A stretch of DNA of 64,000 nucleotides from Pelobates cultripes (Eukaryota; Chordata; Amphibia; Anura; Pelobatidae): contig OW240915.1 of NCBI GenBank assembly GCA_933207985.1, positions 108,428,643 to 108,492,642 on the forward strand, in the 5' to 3' direction. This document shows positions 11,276 through 21,085 of this stretch, piece after piece. Each line of letters starts with the position of its first letter. The stretch's first letter is position 1. The notes below the pieces were generated by a model. The model worked only from the letters and a program-made list of their open reading frames with translations, made no database searches and had not been told where the DNA came from. The translations under genes were made by a program, and so were the position numbers.

Positions 11276-12721
11276 TATCTCCCCTTCGGGGGGAAGACTA
11301 ACCAGGCACCTGACTTTCTGTCGGTCAGTGCCTAAGTTAGTCGATTCACCCACCGACCATACGCAAGTGCCAGAGTAGCCCACCCACAACAAACAGTTAT
11401 TAGAGCAGCCCACCCACAGCAAACAGTGACTGCATCTGGGTATTCCTCTGGGGTGATGGGGCAACACGCTGTGGGGACTTGAGGGGCAGAGGCCAGCGGC
11501 GCTCTGCCCTGATGCCTGCACTTCTGCTGGGGAGAGGGGGTTGCAGACCAGTCCTGTAACAAGGGGGTCGGTAGGGCAGAGGCCAGCGGCGCTCTGCCCT
11601 GATGTCAGCTCTTCCGCTGGGGTAGCCGGCAGAATGTCACGCTCTGTACAAGGGACACAGGGAGGGCAGAGGCCGACTGCACTCTGCCCAGCTGCCGGCT
11701 CTTCCGCTGGTATAGCCTGCAGGACATCAGGCTCTGGACAAGGGACAAAAGGAGGGCAGAGGCTGACTGCACTCTGCCCAGCTGCCAGCTCTTCCGCTGG
11801 TATAGCCTGCAGGACATCAGGCTCTGGACAAGGGACAAAGGGAGGGCAGAGGCCGACTGCACTCTGCCCAGCTGCCAGCTCTTCCGCTGGGGTGCTGGGA
11901 ACATAGTCCTGCTCAGTAGCCAGGGGAACATGGGAGTCAGTGGGGGTTAACATCTCCTCTGTTAACCCTGGGGCCAAGTTAGGAGTTAGCTGGGGAGGGG
12001 AATTCGTACTTATCCCCTCCTCCTGTTGTCCCTGTGAGGGTAGTTGGGGATCTGGACAGGCTGTCCAGCATCCCTGTAGGTCAGGCACAGAGACCACGGT
12101 CCCATCTGCGCCATCTGGGAGATTGGTGTCTCCCCTTGGTGGGGTAAGCTGCTGCTGGGGAGATAGGGTGCTGTGCTCCTCTCCCTGAAACACAGGCTGC
12201 CGCTGGAGAGGGAGACCGCCTGTCTCCACTCCCATAACAATGTCCTCCTGCTGGAGAGAGAGACCAACTGTCTCTGCTCCCTGTAGGACACACTGCTGCT
12301 GTTGCGGGGGAAGGACGACACCTTCGGCCCCCTGGAATTCGCACTGCCGCTGGGGAGGAAGGACGACACCTTCGGCTTCCTGTAACTTGCACTGCCGCTG
12401 GGGAGGAAGGACGACACCTTCAGCTCCCTGGAACTTGCACTGCCGCTGGGGAGGAAAAACGACACCTTCGGCTCCCTGGAACTTACACTGTCGCTGGAGA
12501 CTAGGTGTCCATATCCTCAACCTCCACAGTTTTCGCTCAAAGGCCATTGCCGCACTGTTCTCAGCACTCAACTGGCGCATTACTTGGTGGACCACCTCGT
12601 TCGAAAGGTCTGGGCCATAGCAGACCAACCGCCTCTTTACCTCCTCAATGTAAGCGTCATCCTCGTAGCGCCGTATCCTGTTGAGGTACTCTTCGCAGGG
12701 CTCTATCCATGCCTGCTCCAT
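11099..12721 (-). CDS. Repetitive ORF of the LTR element, function unknown
   Basis: A 540-residue open frame fills the internal region and ends inside the 3' LTR. The first 75 residues are charged and look helical (for example EEYLNRIRRYEDDAYIEEVK). Next, at about residues 75-175, comes a tandem array of a roughly 16-residue unit resembling PPQRQCKFQGAEGVVL. Later, at about residues 280-410, come four copies of a roughly 30-residue unit containing AGQSAVGLCPP. I recognise no gag zinc knuckle, protease, RT or integrase. It could be a divergent gag or a sequence captured by the element. The frame is uninterrupted for 1.6 kb, which fits a recent insertion. No function is claimed. Confidence 0.6.
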   Translation of the reverse strand: MEQAWIEPCEEYLNRIRRYEDDAYIEEVKRRLVCYGPDLSNEVVHQVMRQLSAENSAAMAFERKLWRLRIWTPSLQRQCKFQGAEGVVFPPQRQCKFQGAEGVVLPPQRQCKLQEAEGVVLPPQRQCEFQGAEGVVLPPQQQQCVLQGAETVGLSLQQEDIVMGVETGGLPLQRQPVFQGEEHSTLSPQQQLTPPRGDTNLPDGADGTVVSVPDLQGCWTACPDPQLPSQGQQEEGISTNSPPQLTPNLAPGLTEEMLTPTDSHVPLATEQDYVPSTPAEELAAGQSAVGLCPPFVPCPEPDVLQAIPAEELAAGQSAVSLCPPFVPCPEPDVLQAIPAEEPAAGQSAVGLCPPCVPCTERDILPATPAEELTSGQSAAGLCPTDPLVTGLVCNPLSPAEVQASGQSAAGLCPSSPHSVLPHHPRGIPRCSHCLLWVGCSNNCLLWVGYSGTCVWSVGESTNLGTDRQKVRCLVSLPPEGEICDEVPFATWYWRGLLASLLPCDYDSLMYLPLKPLFYLQTDYLCRLLYLSYVLVTLYPL

Positions 12722-12842
12722 GCTGCTGTAGTTAGGGACGCTGTACAGTGGCTAGCGTTGCCCTCAATAACCTCTCATACGATACCAGTGTCTCCGAGCT
12801 GCTTCTCCTCGCACTAGGACGCCATTCCACCGCTGCCACCAA

Positions 12843-13829
12843 TGTAACGGAGCTCCTTGTACTCCGACTGAGTACCCTCCGTTGACGGATGCTCCTAGCG
12901 CTTCCTGAGGACTCCAAGCGCTGCAGCAGACACCACAACCACCGCAGACTCCGCAACCGCCGTATCTTGACTGGAGTCTCGCCGTCTTCCTTCCACCCTG
13001 GATCAGCTTCCGTCCTCCAGGACTGTGTGGGAAAGAACTCTTCCTTCCACCCTGTACGAACCTCCAGCATCCAGGACTGTGTGGTGAAGACCCCTCCTCC
13101 AAGGAGAGCGTGTCAGGAACAAGCTCTTAAAAGAGCTAAGTGACTCAAGCTCAGGGGAGCATGCAGAGCATAGCAATCCCCAGTGTGATTATAACAGCTC
13201 CCTCCAATAACGAGACAAGGCTACGCTTAGAGGGATCAAGAAGAACTGTCAAAACCTTTATTCCCTTGGGACCAGCCAATACAGTCACCACAATAACATT
13301 GTTGTGAAACCTCAATAAAATCACAAACAGTCAAACCATATCAAGAAACACACAGTGACTTATCACAACACAATGGCACATTTTTAAAGGGGTGGGGGGA
13401 GACAATATTTAACAGTAAATATCTCACCTGCCTGCAGAATTAGCAATATGCAAATCTACCCGAATATGCAAATGAACCAGTCTTGCAATTCAGGTAGTGC
13501 ATATTGCTGTTGCTACCAACAGAGGGCACTAGACAAGCTCCATAGCCAAACCTACCTAGTTGGTAGCAAACCTCAGCAGTACAGGAGAGAAGGCAATACA
13601 TTTCACAGTACACACACACACTATAAACAATTACATTACACACACCCTGCACCTATAATGGGTACAGGGTGACTACAACATAAGATAAATAAAGCAGCCT
13701 ACATAAATAGTCTGTCTGAAGGTAGAATAGGGGCTTTAAAGGCAAATACATCAAAGAGTCATAGTCACAGGGGAGGAGGCTGGCAAGCAGGCCTCTCCAG
13801 TACCAAGTGGCGAAGGGCACTTCGTCACA
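12843..13829 (-). repeat. 5' LTR of the non-autonomous element
   Basis: The 987-base LTR lies upstream in the minus-strand sense. It begins TGTGACGAAGTGCCC (13829 downward) and ends TCCGTTACA at 12843. It holds about 58 bases (around 12868-12925) that the 3' LTR lacks. Otherwise I count roughly a dozen single-base differences by eye, which suggests a young insertion. Confidence 0.9.
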
Positions 13830-14123
13830 TTATTGATGATACAATGTAGGATCACAAATCTGCTTTGGCTGTCTTTCTTGATCTGAAGTGTTTCTACAGT
13901 TAGGGAGTTGTGTGATAGGATGGAGACTCCTTTGGATTTTGATGTGTGTGTTGCATGATATTGTACTGGGTACTCTTTGGTGGCAAATGTGGGAATCCAG
14001 TTTGTAACAAAGTGAGTTTCTTGCAAGCAGATTATCTGTCTTAATATGTTTTAAGTCCTCCAATAATATGCACCTTTTATGTGGAGTGTTAAGGCCTTTG
14101 GTATTGTGTGAGTAAATAATCAT
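13830..14123 (-). pseudogene. L1 ORF2 start (endonuclease N-terminus, frameshifted)
   Basis: From an ATG at 14123 the minus strand reads MIIYSHNTKGLNTPHKR, the usual opening of an L1 ORF2p endonuclease. The frame then shifts, and a second frame gives QETHF and SKGVSILSHNSL, matching the ETH and KGV(A/S)IL blocks of the family. It is cut at 13830 by the LTR element and resumes at about 10346 with NPITLICLYSP. The copy is therefore disabled by a frameshift, an insertion and a downstream stop. Confidence 0.88.
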
Positions 14124-15139
14124 GGTGTTGGTGGTATGTTATGTCACGTTGGTTGTGGTGATGTTCTGTTTGTGTGGGGTAGGCCGTTCCGCAGTTATTG
14201 CTAATCAGCTGGGGGTGTCTTGGGGGGGGGTCTGAGTGGGTAAGTAGGAGTGGGTAGGGGATATTTACAGGAGACCTGTGGGTCTGCTACTTTAGTCGTA
14301 CCGTGGGGATTTGGAATTAGACTTCCAAGTGAGTGGCTAAGTGGGCTCCAATAGGAAGAATTGCTTGGAGCTGAAACCGTTAGTGTAAATAATAACAAAC
14401 ATTTGTAACAGTTGTCAAACAGTGATCAATACATTTTCATTTTAGGAGGCATGCAAGTAATATCTTGGTGTGCATACATTGTTATTTTAGTGATTCCAAG
14501 TGTTTATTGTTATGATACCATACACTGTGTGTTAAGATGCTGCTTGACCCCGTCTGAGATTGCATACTTTACTTATTTGATAGCTCCCGGGAGTGTATTA
14601 TCTATGCCCTTGTATGGAGTGGCTCGGTCATGTTCTCTCAGGGCCCTTAAGGCTCCTGTCATGGATACTGTGCCCTCCGAGGTTGTACCTGTAAGGGGTG
14701 GTCTAAATGCATAGACATTAAGGGCAGGCGAATATCTGTGTATGTTTTAGGCCCTGCTTTCTGGGGGTGATAGCTACCCTGGCTGGGTTGTGCTGGTAGG
14801 ATGTTCCCGGTGTAGGTGGAAACCGGCCCATATTAAACTTTATTCTGTACCCCGATACCGTGTACCCTAAGTGCTTAACATCTGTGGTCCCCCCGGGTGT
14901 CTCGGGGTATGCATTTACCTTTTGGCTCAGTATGCTGTATAAGTTTTATTAGATGCTTGCACCTGGGCCTATGTTGCCCATCAGCGCTGAAGCAGGTCTG
15001 ACTCGTATATACCGCCGACTTAGGTCGGGGTTAAAGGTGTAGTGTACAGATATTTATATAACAATATTCAATTTAATTTATACTTGCAGTAATCGTTCCT
15101 CAGATAGTTATTTAGTCTTAAGACCGTGGATGGATTGAG
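14124..15139 (-). other. L1 spacer between ORF1 and ORF2
   Basis: About 1 kb lies between the ORF1 stop and the ORF2 start of the same L1. No convincing frame is seen. An open stretch at 14412-14714 on the other strand has no family resemblance. The length is large for an L1 spacer, so a further small insertion here is possible. Confidence 0.5.
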
Positions 15140-16084
15140 TTAGTCCATATTTGTATTGCGGCTTGCTCGAGGGGATTTAGGTTGTGCCTCTGTGGTGAGA
15201 TTATTGTTGAGGCCCCATTTGGTGAGCGCCATTTTCCCCTCCTTCGGGTTCGAAATGTATACGGTTTTCCCGTTCCTAGTGAGTATTATCTTTACAGGAA
15301 AGCCCCATCTATACCTTAATCCGTTGACGCGAAGCTCTGTGGTGATGGGGAGGAATTCTCTTCTGCGTCTGAGGGTAGTCGCTGAAATATCCGCCATAAT
15401 TGAGGGATTATCCTCATGGGGATCAGCTTTGCTGCGATGCGTCCGGAGGATCAGTTCTTTTATATGATAATAATGTGCTCTCAGTAGGAAATCCCGGGGT
15501 ATGGATTCAGGTATGTGTTTCGGTTTTACTACCCGATGTACTCTATCGACGAGGAGCATATCCGTTGGGATATTCAGGGCATAGGTGCGGAGTAGGCCTT
15601 GCACATAGACGGGCAGGTCGTCAGGTAGGACGGTCTCCAGGACTCCCCATAGCCTCAAATTGTTGCATCGATCCCTGTCTTCTTGGTCTGCCACTTGGGC
15701 CTCCATTTGTTCCATTTGATGTTGCAGGGCTTGTAGTTGCCTAGACATGTCCCCTTGTGTGGATGCCAGTTCCTCATATTGTTGCTCCACTGAGGTGGTC
15801 CTAGCAGAGAGGTCCCTCACCTCCCTCTTGATCTGTTCCGCTGTTTGCCAGGTGCTTATTAGCTTCATTGCCATACCCTCCATGGATTTTTTAAAATATT
15901 CTCTTGTGAGATATTCTGCAGGCTGGGGTGTTTCTGATGTTGCTTGCTGCATTGTGGTGTCGGAGTCATCCGCGCCATCTTGTATAGCCGCCCGTGCGGC
16001 CTCATTTGCAGACTGTGTTTTCTGTCCGAAGAAGCTCATTTTTTTTGCTTTGGTGGCAGCTTTCTTCGCCTTAGAGTTGGCCAT
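15140..16084 (-). CDS. L1 ORF1p, RNA-binding coiled-coil protein
   Basis: ORF1p is the nucleic-acid chaperone that packages L1 RNA with ORF2p. The ATG at 16084 (MANSKAKKAATKAKKMSFF) is preferred. The longer frame starts at 16225, outside the L1 5' end at about 16200. This gives 314 residues. A basic N-terminus is followed by a coiled coil at about residues 90-160, rich in Q, E and L with heptad spacing. An RRM-like segment beginning NNLRLWGVLE and a C-terminal domain with RRREFLPITTELRVNGLRYR follow, the order of the L1 ORF1 (Transposase_22) family. The frame is intact, unlike ORF2 of the same element. Confidence 0.88.
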   Translation of the reverse strand: MANSKAKKAATKAKKMSFFGQKTQSANEAARAAIQDGADDSDTTMQQATSETPQPAEYLTREYFKKSMEGMAMKLISTWQTAEQIKREVRDLSARTTSVEQQYEELASTQGDMSRQLQALQHQMEQMEAQVADQEDRDRCNNLRLWGVLETVLPDDLPVYVQGLLRTYALNIPTDMLLVDRVHRVVKPKHIPESIPRDFLLRAHYYHIKELILRTHRSKADPHEDNPSIMADISATTLRRRREFLPITTELRVNGLRYRWGFPVKIILTRNGKTVYISNPKEGKMALTKWGLNNNLTTEAQPKSPRASRNTNMD

Positions 16085-16200
16085 TATGCTTGTGGATGTG
16101 CTTGTGGTTTCAGCTATGCTTTGAAGTAAGTTAGAGGGAGCCCATGTGCCAGAGCAAATTACTGAGCGGCCATCTTGCTCGGCGGTTAGCCACGCCCCCT
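16085..16200 (-). promoter_or_regulatory. L1 5' end and 5' UTR
   Basis: Read on the minus strand, the sequence opens GGGGGCGTGGCTAACCGCCG and then AGCAAGATGGCCGC. This is a GC-rich start of the kind seen at L1 5' ends, and it marks where the element begins. Beyond 16200 the sequence belongs to a Tc1 relic. Any internal promoter is inferred from position only. Confidence 0.7.
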
Positions 16201-17440
16201 GTTTTAGCAAGGTTTTAATGGCCATCCATATTTATTTTTCTGTCTCTTTATTAAGATACAAACTGAAAATACAGGAAAAATTTAGTAAAAATATAAAAAT
16301 TCTAAATTTTCAGAACAAAATTTTTTTTTTCAGGCAAAAAGTCAGTATTTAGTGTGACCTCAATTGGCACTAAGCACATCTTTAATTCTTATGGGAGACT
16401 GTCCTGATACTTTCTGAAGTAATCTTTTGGTTTATTATACCAGGCTTCAGAGAAGGGCTACTAAACTGGTTCATGGATTGCGGGATAAAACTTACCAGGA
16501 AAGGTTAAAGGATCTTAACATGTATAGCTTGGAGGAAAGACGATATATAAAGGGAATCAACACAGTAAAGGAGGAGACTAGATTTAAAAGAAGAAAAACT
16601 ACCACAACAAGAGGACATAGTCTTAAATTAGAGGGACAAAGGTTTAAAAATAATATCAGGAAGTATTACTTTACTGAGAGGGTAGTGGATGCATGGAATA
16701 GCCTTCCAGCTGAAGTGGTAGAGGTTAACACAGTAAAGGAGTTTAAGCATGCGTGGGATAGGCATAAGGCTATCCTAACTATAAGATAAGGCCAAGGACT
16801 AATGAAAGTATTTAGAAAATTGGGCAGACTAGATGGGCCGAATGGTTCTTATCTGCCGTCACATTCTATGTTTCTATGTTTCCTTTAGTACTTCTTTAGA
16901 TTTAGTGTCTTTTATTTCTTGCTGTGTCCTGGTGATCCCATACTGCCTCTATAATATTCAGATCTTTACTCTGCGGAGGCCAGTCCATAAACTGTCCAAA
17001 AACTCACAAGTTCAATGGATGCAAGACTTGTGAAGCTGCTATCAAATAAGGGGTCCTATGTTAAAATGTAACGTGACCTGTTAAAATGTTTAAAAAGTTA
17101 AAATGTTGTTATAAGTTTGATCGAAATAGCTTTTGATTTCAGTAAATATGCTGCAAACACAACAAATGACAATTTTCAGTTCGTTACAACCTATAAAGTG
17201 TTTTGAAACTTACTGTGCTTAATAATTTGGAACAGTGCATTGTAAGTTTTTTATGTTTAAAAATATACTGTTATCATTAGGAGGTTTGTTCAATAAAATT
17301 TGAATTGTACTCTTAATAGTTGATAACATGAGAATTATGCTGACTGTTATTTACATCAATTATTTAGGTAAATGAGAAAAATATCATTTGCATTATAATT
17401 TGGAACAGGGTGTATAGCGTGGCTGTGTTTTCACACTAAC
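16201..17440. mobile_element. Tc1/mariner relic interrupted by a CR1 tail
   Basis: Segments at about 16330-16423 and 16883-17000 look like consecutive antisense parts of a Tc1-type transposase region (tcagtatttagtgtgacctc ... ggagactgtcctg, then ccataaactgtcc). They are separated by the CR1 tail at 16424-16882. From 17000 to 17440 the sequence is AT-rich, without a frame. Neither terminal repeat was located with confidence. Confidence 0.55.
16424..16882 (+). mobile_element. CR1 LINE 3' end
   Basis: The frame 16427-16789 encodes a CR1 RT C-terminus: LQRRATKLVHGLRDKTYQER, then a RGHSLKL block and ERVVDAWNSLPAEVVEV. It is followed by the CR1 3' UTR (gggcagactagatgggccga) and the characteristic TATGTTTC octamer repeat at about 16867-16882. 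The copy is 5'-truncated, as expected for target-primed insertion, and it lies inside a Tc1 relic. Confidence 0.92.
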
Positions 17441-17863
17441 TAATACATAGAACATATAGTGGGCACATTATGTGGACATATGGACATAAGTATTGAGGGC
17501 CCAAAAAAGCTGCCCCATGGGCCCCACTGCCCTCAAAATTTTTTCCCCAATGGAGCAGCCGGCCTGCACATTAAGGAGGCAACCAGGTGGGTATTTGTAA
17601 GCAGGGGCCGGTCACACGCTGTAGCAGGGCCGCCATCAGGGCATGACAACCGCAACGGTTGTCATGGGCCCGGCGGTCCTGGGGGGCCCGGACTGCTCAG
17701 GTCGTCCGGGCCCCACATTCAGTGGGTACATACCGGGTCGCAGGGGGCCCTGCGACCCCGGTATGTACCCACAGGGCCAGCCTCTTCACCTGGGGGGCCC
17801 AGGAGGCGGTCACCTCAGGGCCCCCCCAGAGGCTGGCCCTGCAGTCACCCGGCGGGCGGGACG

Positions 17864-18021
17864 GCGCGCGAGGGAGCACTCTCTGTGTGCTTCCTCTTCA
17901 GCTCCCTCGCGCACCGTACTGATGCCGGAGCCGGAAGATGACGTCATCTTCCGGCTCCGGCATCAGTACGGTGCGCGAGGGAGCTGAAGAGGAAGCACAC
18001 AGAGAGTGCTCCCTCGCGCGC
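17864..18021. repeat. Spacerless palindrome, arms about 79 bases
   Basis: The two arms meet at 17942/17943 in GAAGATGACGTCATCTTC and are exact reverse complements outward to about 17864 and 18021. Pairing continues imperfectly into GGCGGGCGGG beyond. It lies about 55 bases before the gap at 18078. Confidence 0.85.
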
Positions 18022-18077
18022 CCGCCCGCCGGCTGTGAGAGGGAGGGAGGGAAATAAATTTAAGGAAGGAAGGGAGG

Positions 18078-18177
18078 NNNNNNNNNNNNNNNNNNNNNNN
18101 NNNNNNNNNNNNNNNNNNNNNNNNNNNNNNNNNNNNNNNNNNNNNNNNNNNNNNNNNNNNNNNNNNNNNNNNNNNNN
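18078..18177. other. Assembly gap, 100 N
   Basis: Exactly 100 N. It is flanked on both sides by purine-rich GGGAGG/GAAGAAGG repeats, so the missing sequence is probably more of this low-complexity array. The round length suggests a placeholder of unknown true size. Confidence 0.98.
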
Positions 18178-18330
18178 GAGGGAGAGAAGAAGGAAATTGG
18201 AGAGGGGGGAGAAGAAGGAGAGGAGGGGAGAAGAAGGAAATTGGAGAGGGGGGAGAAGAAGGAGAGGAGGGGAGAAGAAGGAAATTGGAGAGGGGAGAAG
18301 GAAATTGACGGGGGGAGGGGGAGAGATTGA
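18178..18330. repeat. Purine-rich minisatellite
   Basis: About two and a half copies of a roughly 44-base unit built on AGAAGAAGGAAATTGGAGAG and GAAGGAGAGGAGGGG. Long open frames here come from the repeat itself. Confidence 0.8.
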
Positions 18331-18570
18331 CATGCATCACACACACACACAATGCACCCCTTGCACACAGAAAAACAAACAATGCATTACACCCAGACAC
18401 ACATACACAAGCAATGCATCCCTTACACACAGCAATACACAATGCACCCCTTACACACACTCAATGCATCCCATACATACACAAACTCACCTTGCAGCCC
18501 TTACACATACAAACACAGATTCACACAATGCATTCCTTACACACATCAGGACATCCCCCCACACACACTC
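18331..18570. repeat. CACA-rich degenerate minisatellite
   Basis: Irregular repeats of ACACACAATGCACCCCTT and related strings. Several open frames on the plus strand (His/Thr-rich) are repeat artefacts. Confidence 0.8.
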
Positions 18571-18846
18571 CACCCCCTGTGAACAAACTCATTGGTGGAA
18601 CATGAAGGTGGATCCTGGGACCCAGACATTGAGCTGTGTAAAGGGCCCTCAAAAAAACGGAGCTGCTTCCAGTTGATCCCAGAACATTGATTTTTGTGAC
18701 CACAGTTACAAACCGCCTCCAGAGAGCCTGTTCTACATCAGACCAGTGGAGCCAGACGGGAGCTAGAGCCCATCATCATCCTCATCTGGTTGTAAGTAGG
18801 CAATCTAGTATATTATTTGTGGCACTAATCTCTAATTTACCTCACA

Positions 18847-18960
18847 TTAAAGGGACACTATAGTCCCCAGAACCACTGCAGCTTAATGTAGTGGTTCTGG
18901 TGTCTAGCCTGTCCCTGCAGGCCTTTTAATGTAAACACGGCGGCACTGCAGCATTGGTGT
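18847..18960. mobile_element. TTAAAGGGACACTATAG-family MITE, partial
   Basis: It starts TTAAAGGGACACTATAGTCC, followed by a foldback ccagaaccactgcag ... tagtggttctgg. The same terminus recurs at 19945, 29312, 29791, 30998 and elsewhere. The right end was not located. Confidence 0.7.
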
Positions 18961-19388
18961 TAGTTAACATGGCAGATCATATGGGTGGGGCATTGTGATG
19001 TCACATGGGGGGGCGGCAAACTTTACTTTTGCCTAGGGCGGCAAAAATCCTTGCACTGGCCCTGCAGACACTGCATTCCTGTGGGCGGACTCGGGGTGTG
19101 GGGGCTGCAGCACTTTGGGCGGACTCGGGTGCAGGCACCGGGGGGCCCAGACCTTGAGCTGTGTCAGGGGCCACACAATTTCTGATGGCAGCCCTGGGTA
19201 AACACACAATATCGGTCTCCTTCAGGCAGACATTGTGCCATGCATTCTAGTGTGAGACTTTTACCAATATACTTGGAATGTATTATTTTGTTAACAGGTT
19301 CACAGGTAAAATCTAAAGTATAAATTATCACAATACAACCAAGTAGGATATTATGAAGTTTAAAGAAGTAAACTTTTTCAAACTGTTA

Positions 19389-19393
<5 letters not shown>

Positions 19394-19446
<53 letters not shown>
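19394..19446. repeat. (TA)n microsatellite
   Basis: An uninterrupted TA run followed by a T run to about 19461. Adjacent Tyr/Ile-alternating open frames are artefacts. Confidence 0.95.
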
Positions 19447-19461
<15 letters not shown>

Positions 19462-19944
19462 CCCATTTAGTGTTCGGTTGCATGAAGAGCATGATTGTGA
19501 AACACCAACAATGGGTATATGCCAACTATTATTTTCTTGTTACCGATAGTGGCATGAAATCTTGTATTTGAAAATCTTCAACGTTAGGTAATATATTGTG
19601 AAACAAATGAGTGAATAGTGCTTATTTTCCAACAGTATGGGGATATATTTGTGAAGTCTAATTAAAACCAGAAAAAAAAACAAAACAAAAAAAAACAAGG
19701 TTTCATAGAGCGCCATTAATTTGACGTGCTATTTATGTCATGTGTCCAGTAGTTATAAGCCTAGATTACAGTGTTCAACCAGACAATTGCAGGAAGTACA
19801 TTAAATTTTCATCTGCATTCCCAGTTTTAAAATCAATATGTGCATCATTCTAATCACTTCACTGAGAGCTACGTCTATAACTGGAAACTTACATCATTTT
19901 TGTTCTGCTTTAGCGAATTGTCTAAATAAATCTAAAAATATTGT

Positions 19945-20516
19945 TTAAAGGAACACTAAGCTCCATAACCAATGCAGTGTGATGTAGTTGTTATGGTGTC
20001 TTGAGTGACCTGGTGCACCCTCATTGTAAGTAGTCAAACTGCTAGAGAAAGGCTGGACTTCTTAACCAAGAGCCACGGAAATTAAAATCCGAAGGCAAGG
20101 TTACTGTCCTTGCAGGTTAGGCAGAGTTTACATTGTTGCCTAATACCATATCTAGTGACTCTCACTCAGACAGCCACTAGAAGACCTTTCTGGTTGTGGT
20201 CCTGCAATCTTTGCAATCTTTGCAGGACCAACATTCATTGCCTCCATACTCTGGATAGAAACACTGAATGCTCTCCATAGTGTTGCATTAAGTCAATTAG
20301 TCTCTATAAGGAGATGATGACTGACAGAGCAGCATGTGTCCAACCTCCTCCCCCCCCCCCCTCAAAAGAATCCCTATGTGGCAGCAGTGGTAAAACTGGG
20401 ATGCCAGGTGATATAGGATAAGTTAAACTCTGTGGGCAGGGGTTTTACCTAAATAGCCGCTAGATTACACCAACGTTAAGAATACAAGATTGTATTCCTA
20501 GCATAAGTTCCTTTAA
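19945..20516. mobile_element. TTAA MITE, about 570 bases
   Basis: The left end is TTAAAGGAACACTAAGC. The right end read inward is TTAAAGGAACTTATGCTAGG. It is TTAA-flanked with no coding capacity. Its termini place it with the TTAAAGGRACACTATAG group. Confidence 0.72.
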
Positions 20517-21085
20517 CTTGCAGAGAATGGACAGTTGGTCTGAAGACCACAGTGGTGTCAGATATTGGCATCCAGTAGCCCCCATGTAAGAAGTCAAACC
20601 TTTCTGAAATGCTCTGTAGTCATTATGGTGCTTGGAGTGTTCTTTTAAACTACTTTGGCTTTACCTTAGGGTGTATGGATAAATGTTAGTGAAATGCTGC
20701 ACAGACCCCAGGCACCATGACCATTTGAAATCTCTGGAGTGGTCATGGTGCTTCTAGTAACTCTTTAATAAAATATATTCATCATAACATTCGTTTAGAA
20801 AATATGTACATTTTCATGTTTTGAAGCATACATATGCACTCTTTCACTCCCATTTACCGTCATTCTGTGTTTTGCCACATATTTCAGTGAATTGGTCCAA
20901 AAGTGATCATCCGATGTTCCTATTGCCGCGATACAGCAAAAGGCATTGTCCTAAATATGTTATACAACAACAGGAAGGTTATTTTATCATTGTATCATAT
21001 CCCTTTCCTTAGTTTACTCTGAAATAGCTGTAACCTCCTGTTTAGATTGTATCCAGTAGCAATGTCATGACAAAAACTTTGCCTG
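20517..21085. other. Intergenic with MITE debris
   Basis: Fragments resembling the MITE interior (ggtcatggtgcttctagtaa near 20743) are present. The open frame 20821-21012 has no recognisable family or splice context, so no gene is called. Confidence 0.45.

Larger units (their letters stand above)
10342..13834 (-). mobile_element. Non-autonomous LTR retrotransposon inserted in L1 ORF2
   Basis: Two near-identical direct repeats (10347-11275 and 12843-13829) bound a 1.57 kb internal region. Both read TGTGACGAAG to CCGTTACA on the minus strand, giving the canonical TG...CA ends. A 5-base direct repeat TTATT (10342-10346 and 13830-13834) flanks the insert, and excising it restores the L1 coding order. 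A primer-binding-site-like TTGGTGGCAGCGGTGG lies just inside the 5' LTR and a purine-rich GAAGGGGAGATA just before the 3' LTR. The internal region has no reverse transcriptase, integrase or protease, so the element depended on a helper. A gypsy-type parent is inferred. Confidence 0.9.
17590..19196. mobile_element. GC-rich foldback-rich repeat block, possible hAT element
   Basis: The left part starts near 17625 with CAGGGCCGCCATCAG. The right part ends at 19196 with a sequence whose reverse complement is CAGGGCTGCCATCAG. This pairs as a hAT-like terminal repeat, but no 8-base duplication is visible at these ends. Inside are several GC-rich inverted repeats (GTGGGTACATACCGG pairs across 17721-17772), a spacerless palindrome, a scaffold gap, a purine-rich minisatellite, a CACA-rich minisatellite and part of a TTAA MITE. 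It may be several nested elements. No coding gene is supported. Confidence 0.45.

Noticed and set aside
11541..12620. Plus-strand frames rich in Cys, Arg and Pro
   Set aside because: They are mirror frames of the repetitive minus-strand ORF of the LTR element.
15140..16225. A longer L1 ORF1 starting at 16225
   Set aside because: The L1 5' end is at about 16200, so that ATG lies in the flanking Tc1 relic. The ATG at 16084 gives a normal ORF1p start.
17935..17950. TGACGTCA as a cAMP-response site
   Set aside because: It is the centre of a palindrome, where any such 8-mer is self-complementary by construction. No gene is nearby.
18035..18676. Frames rich in Glu/Arg or His/Thr around the first gap
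   Set aside because: They come from low-complexity repeats and N runs; no domain or splice support.
20821..21012. A 63-residue plus-strand frame
   Set aside because: No family resemblance, no splice signals, and flanked by MITE and Tc1 debris.
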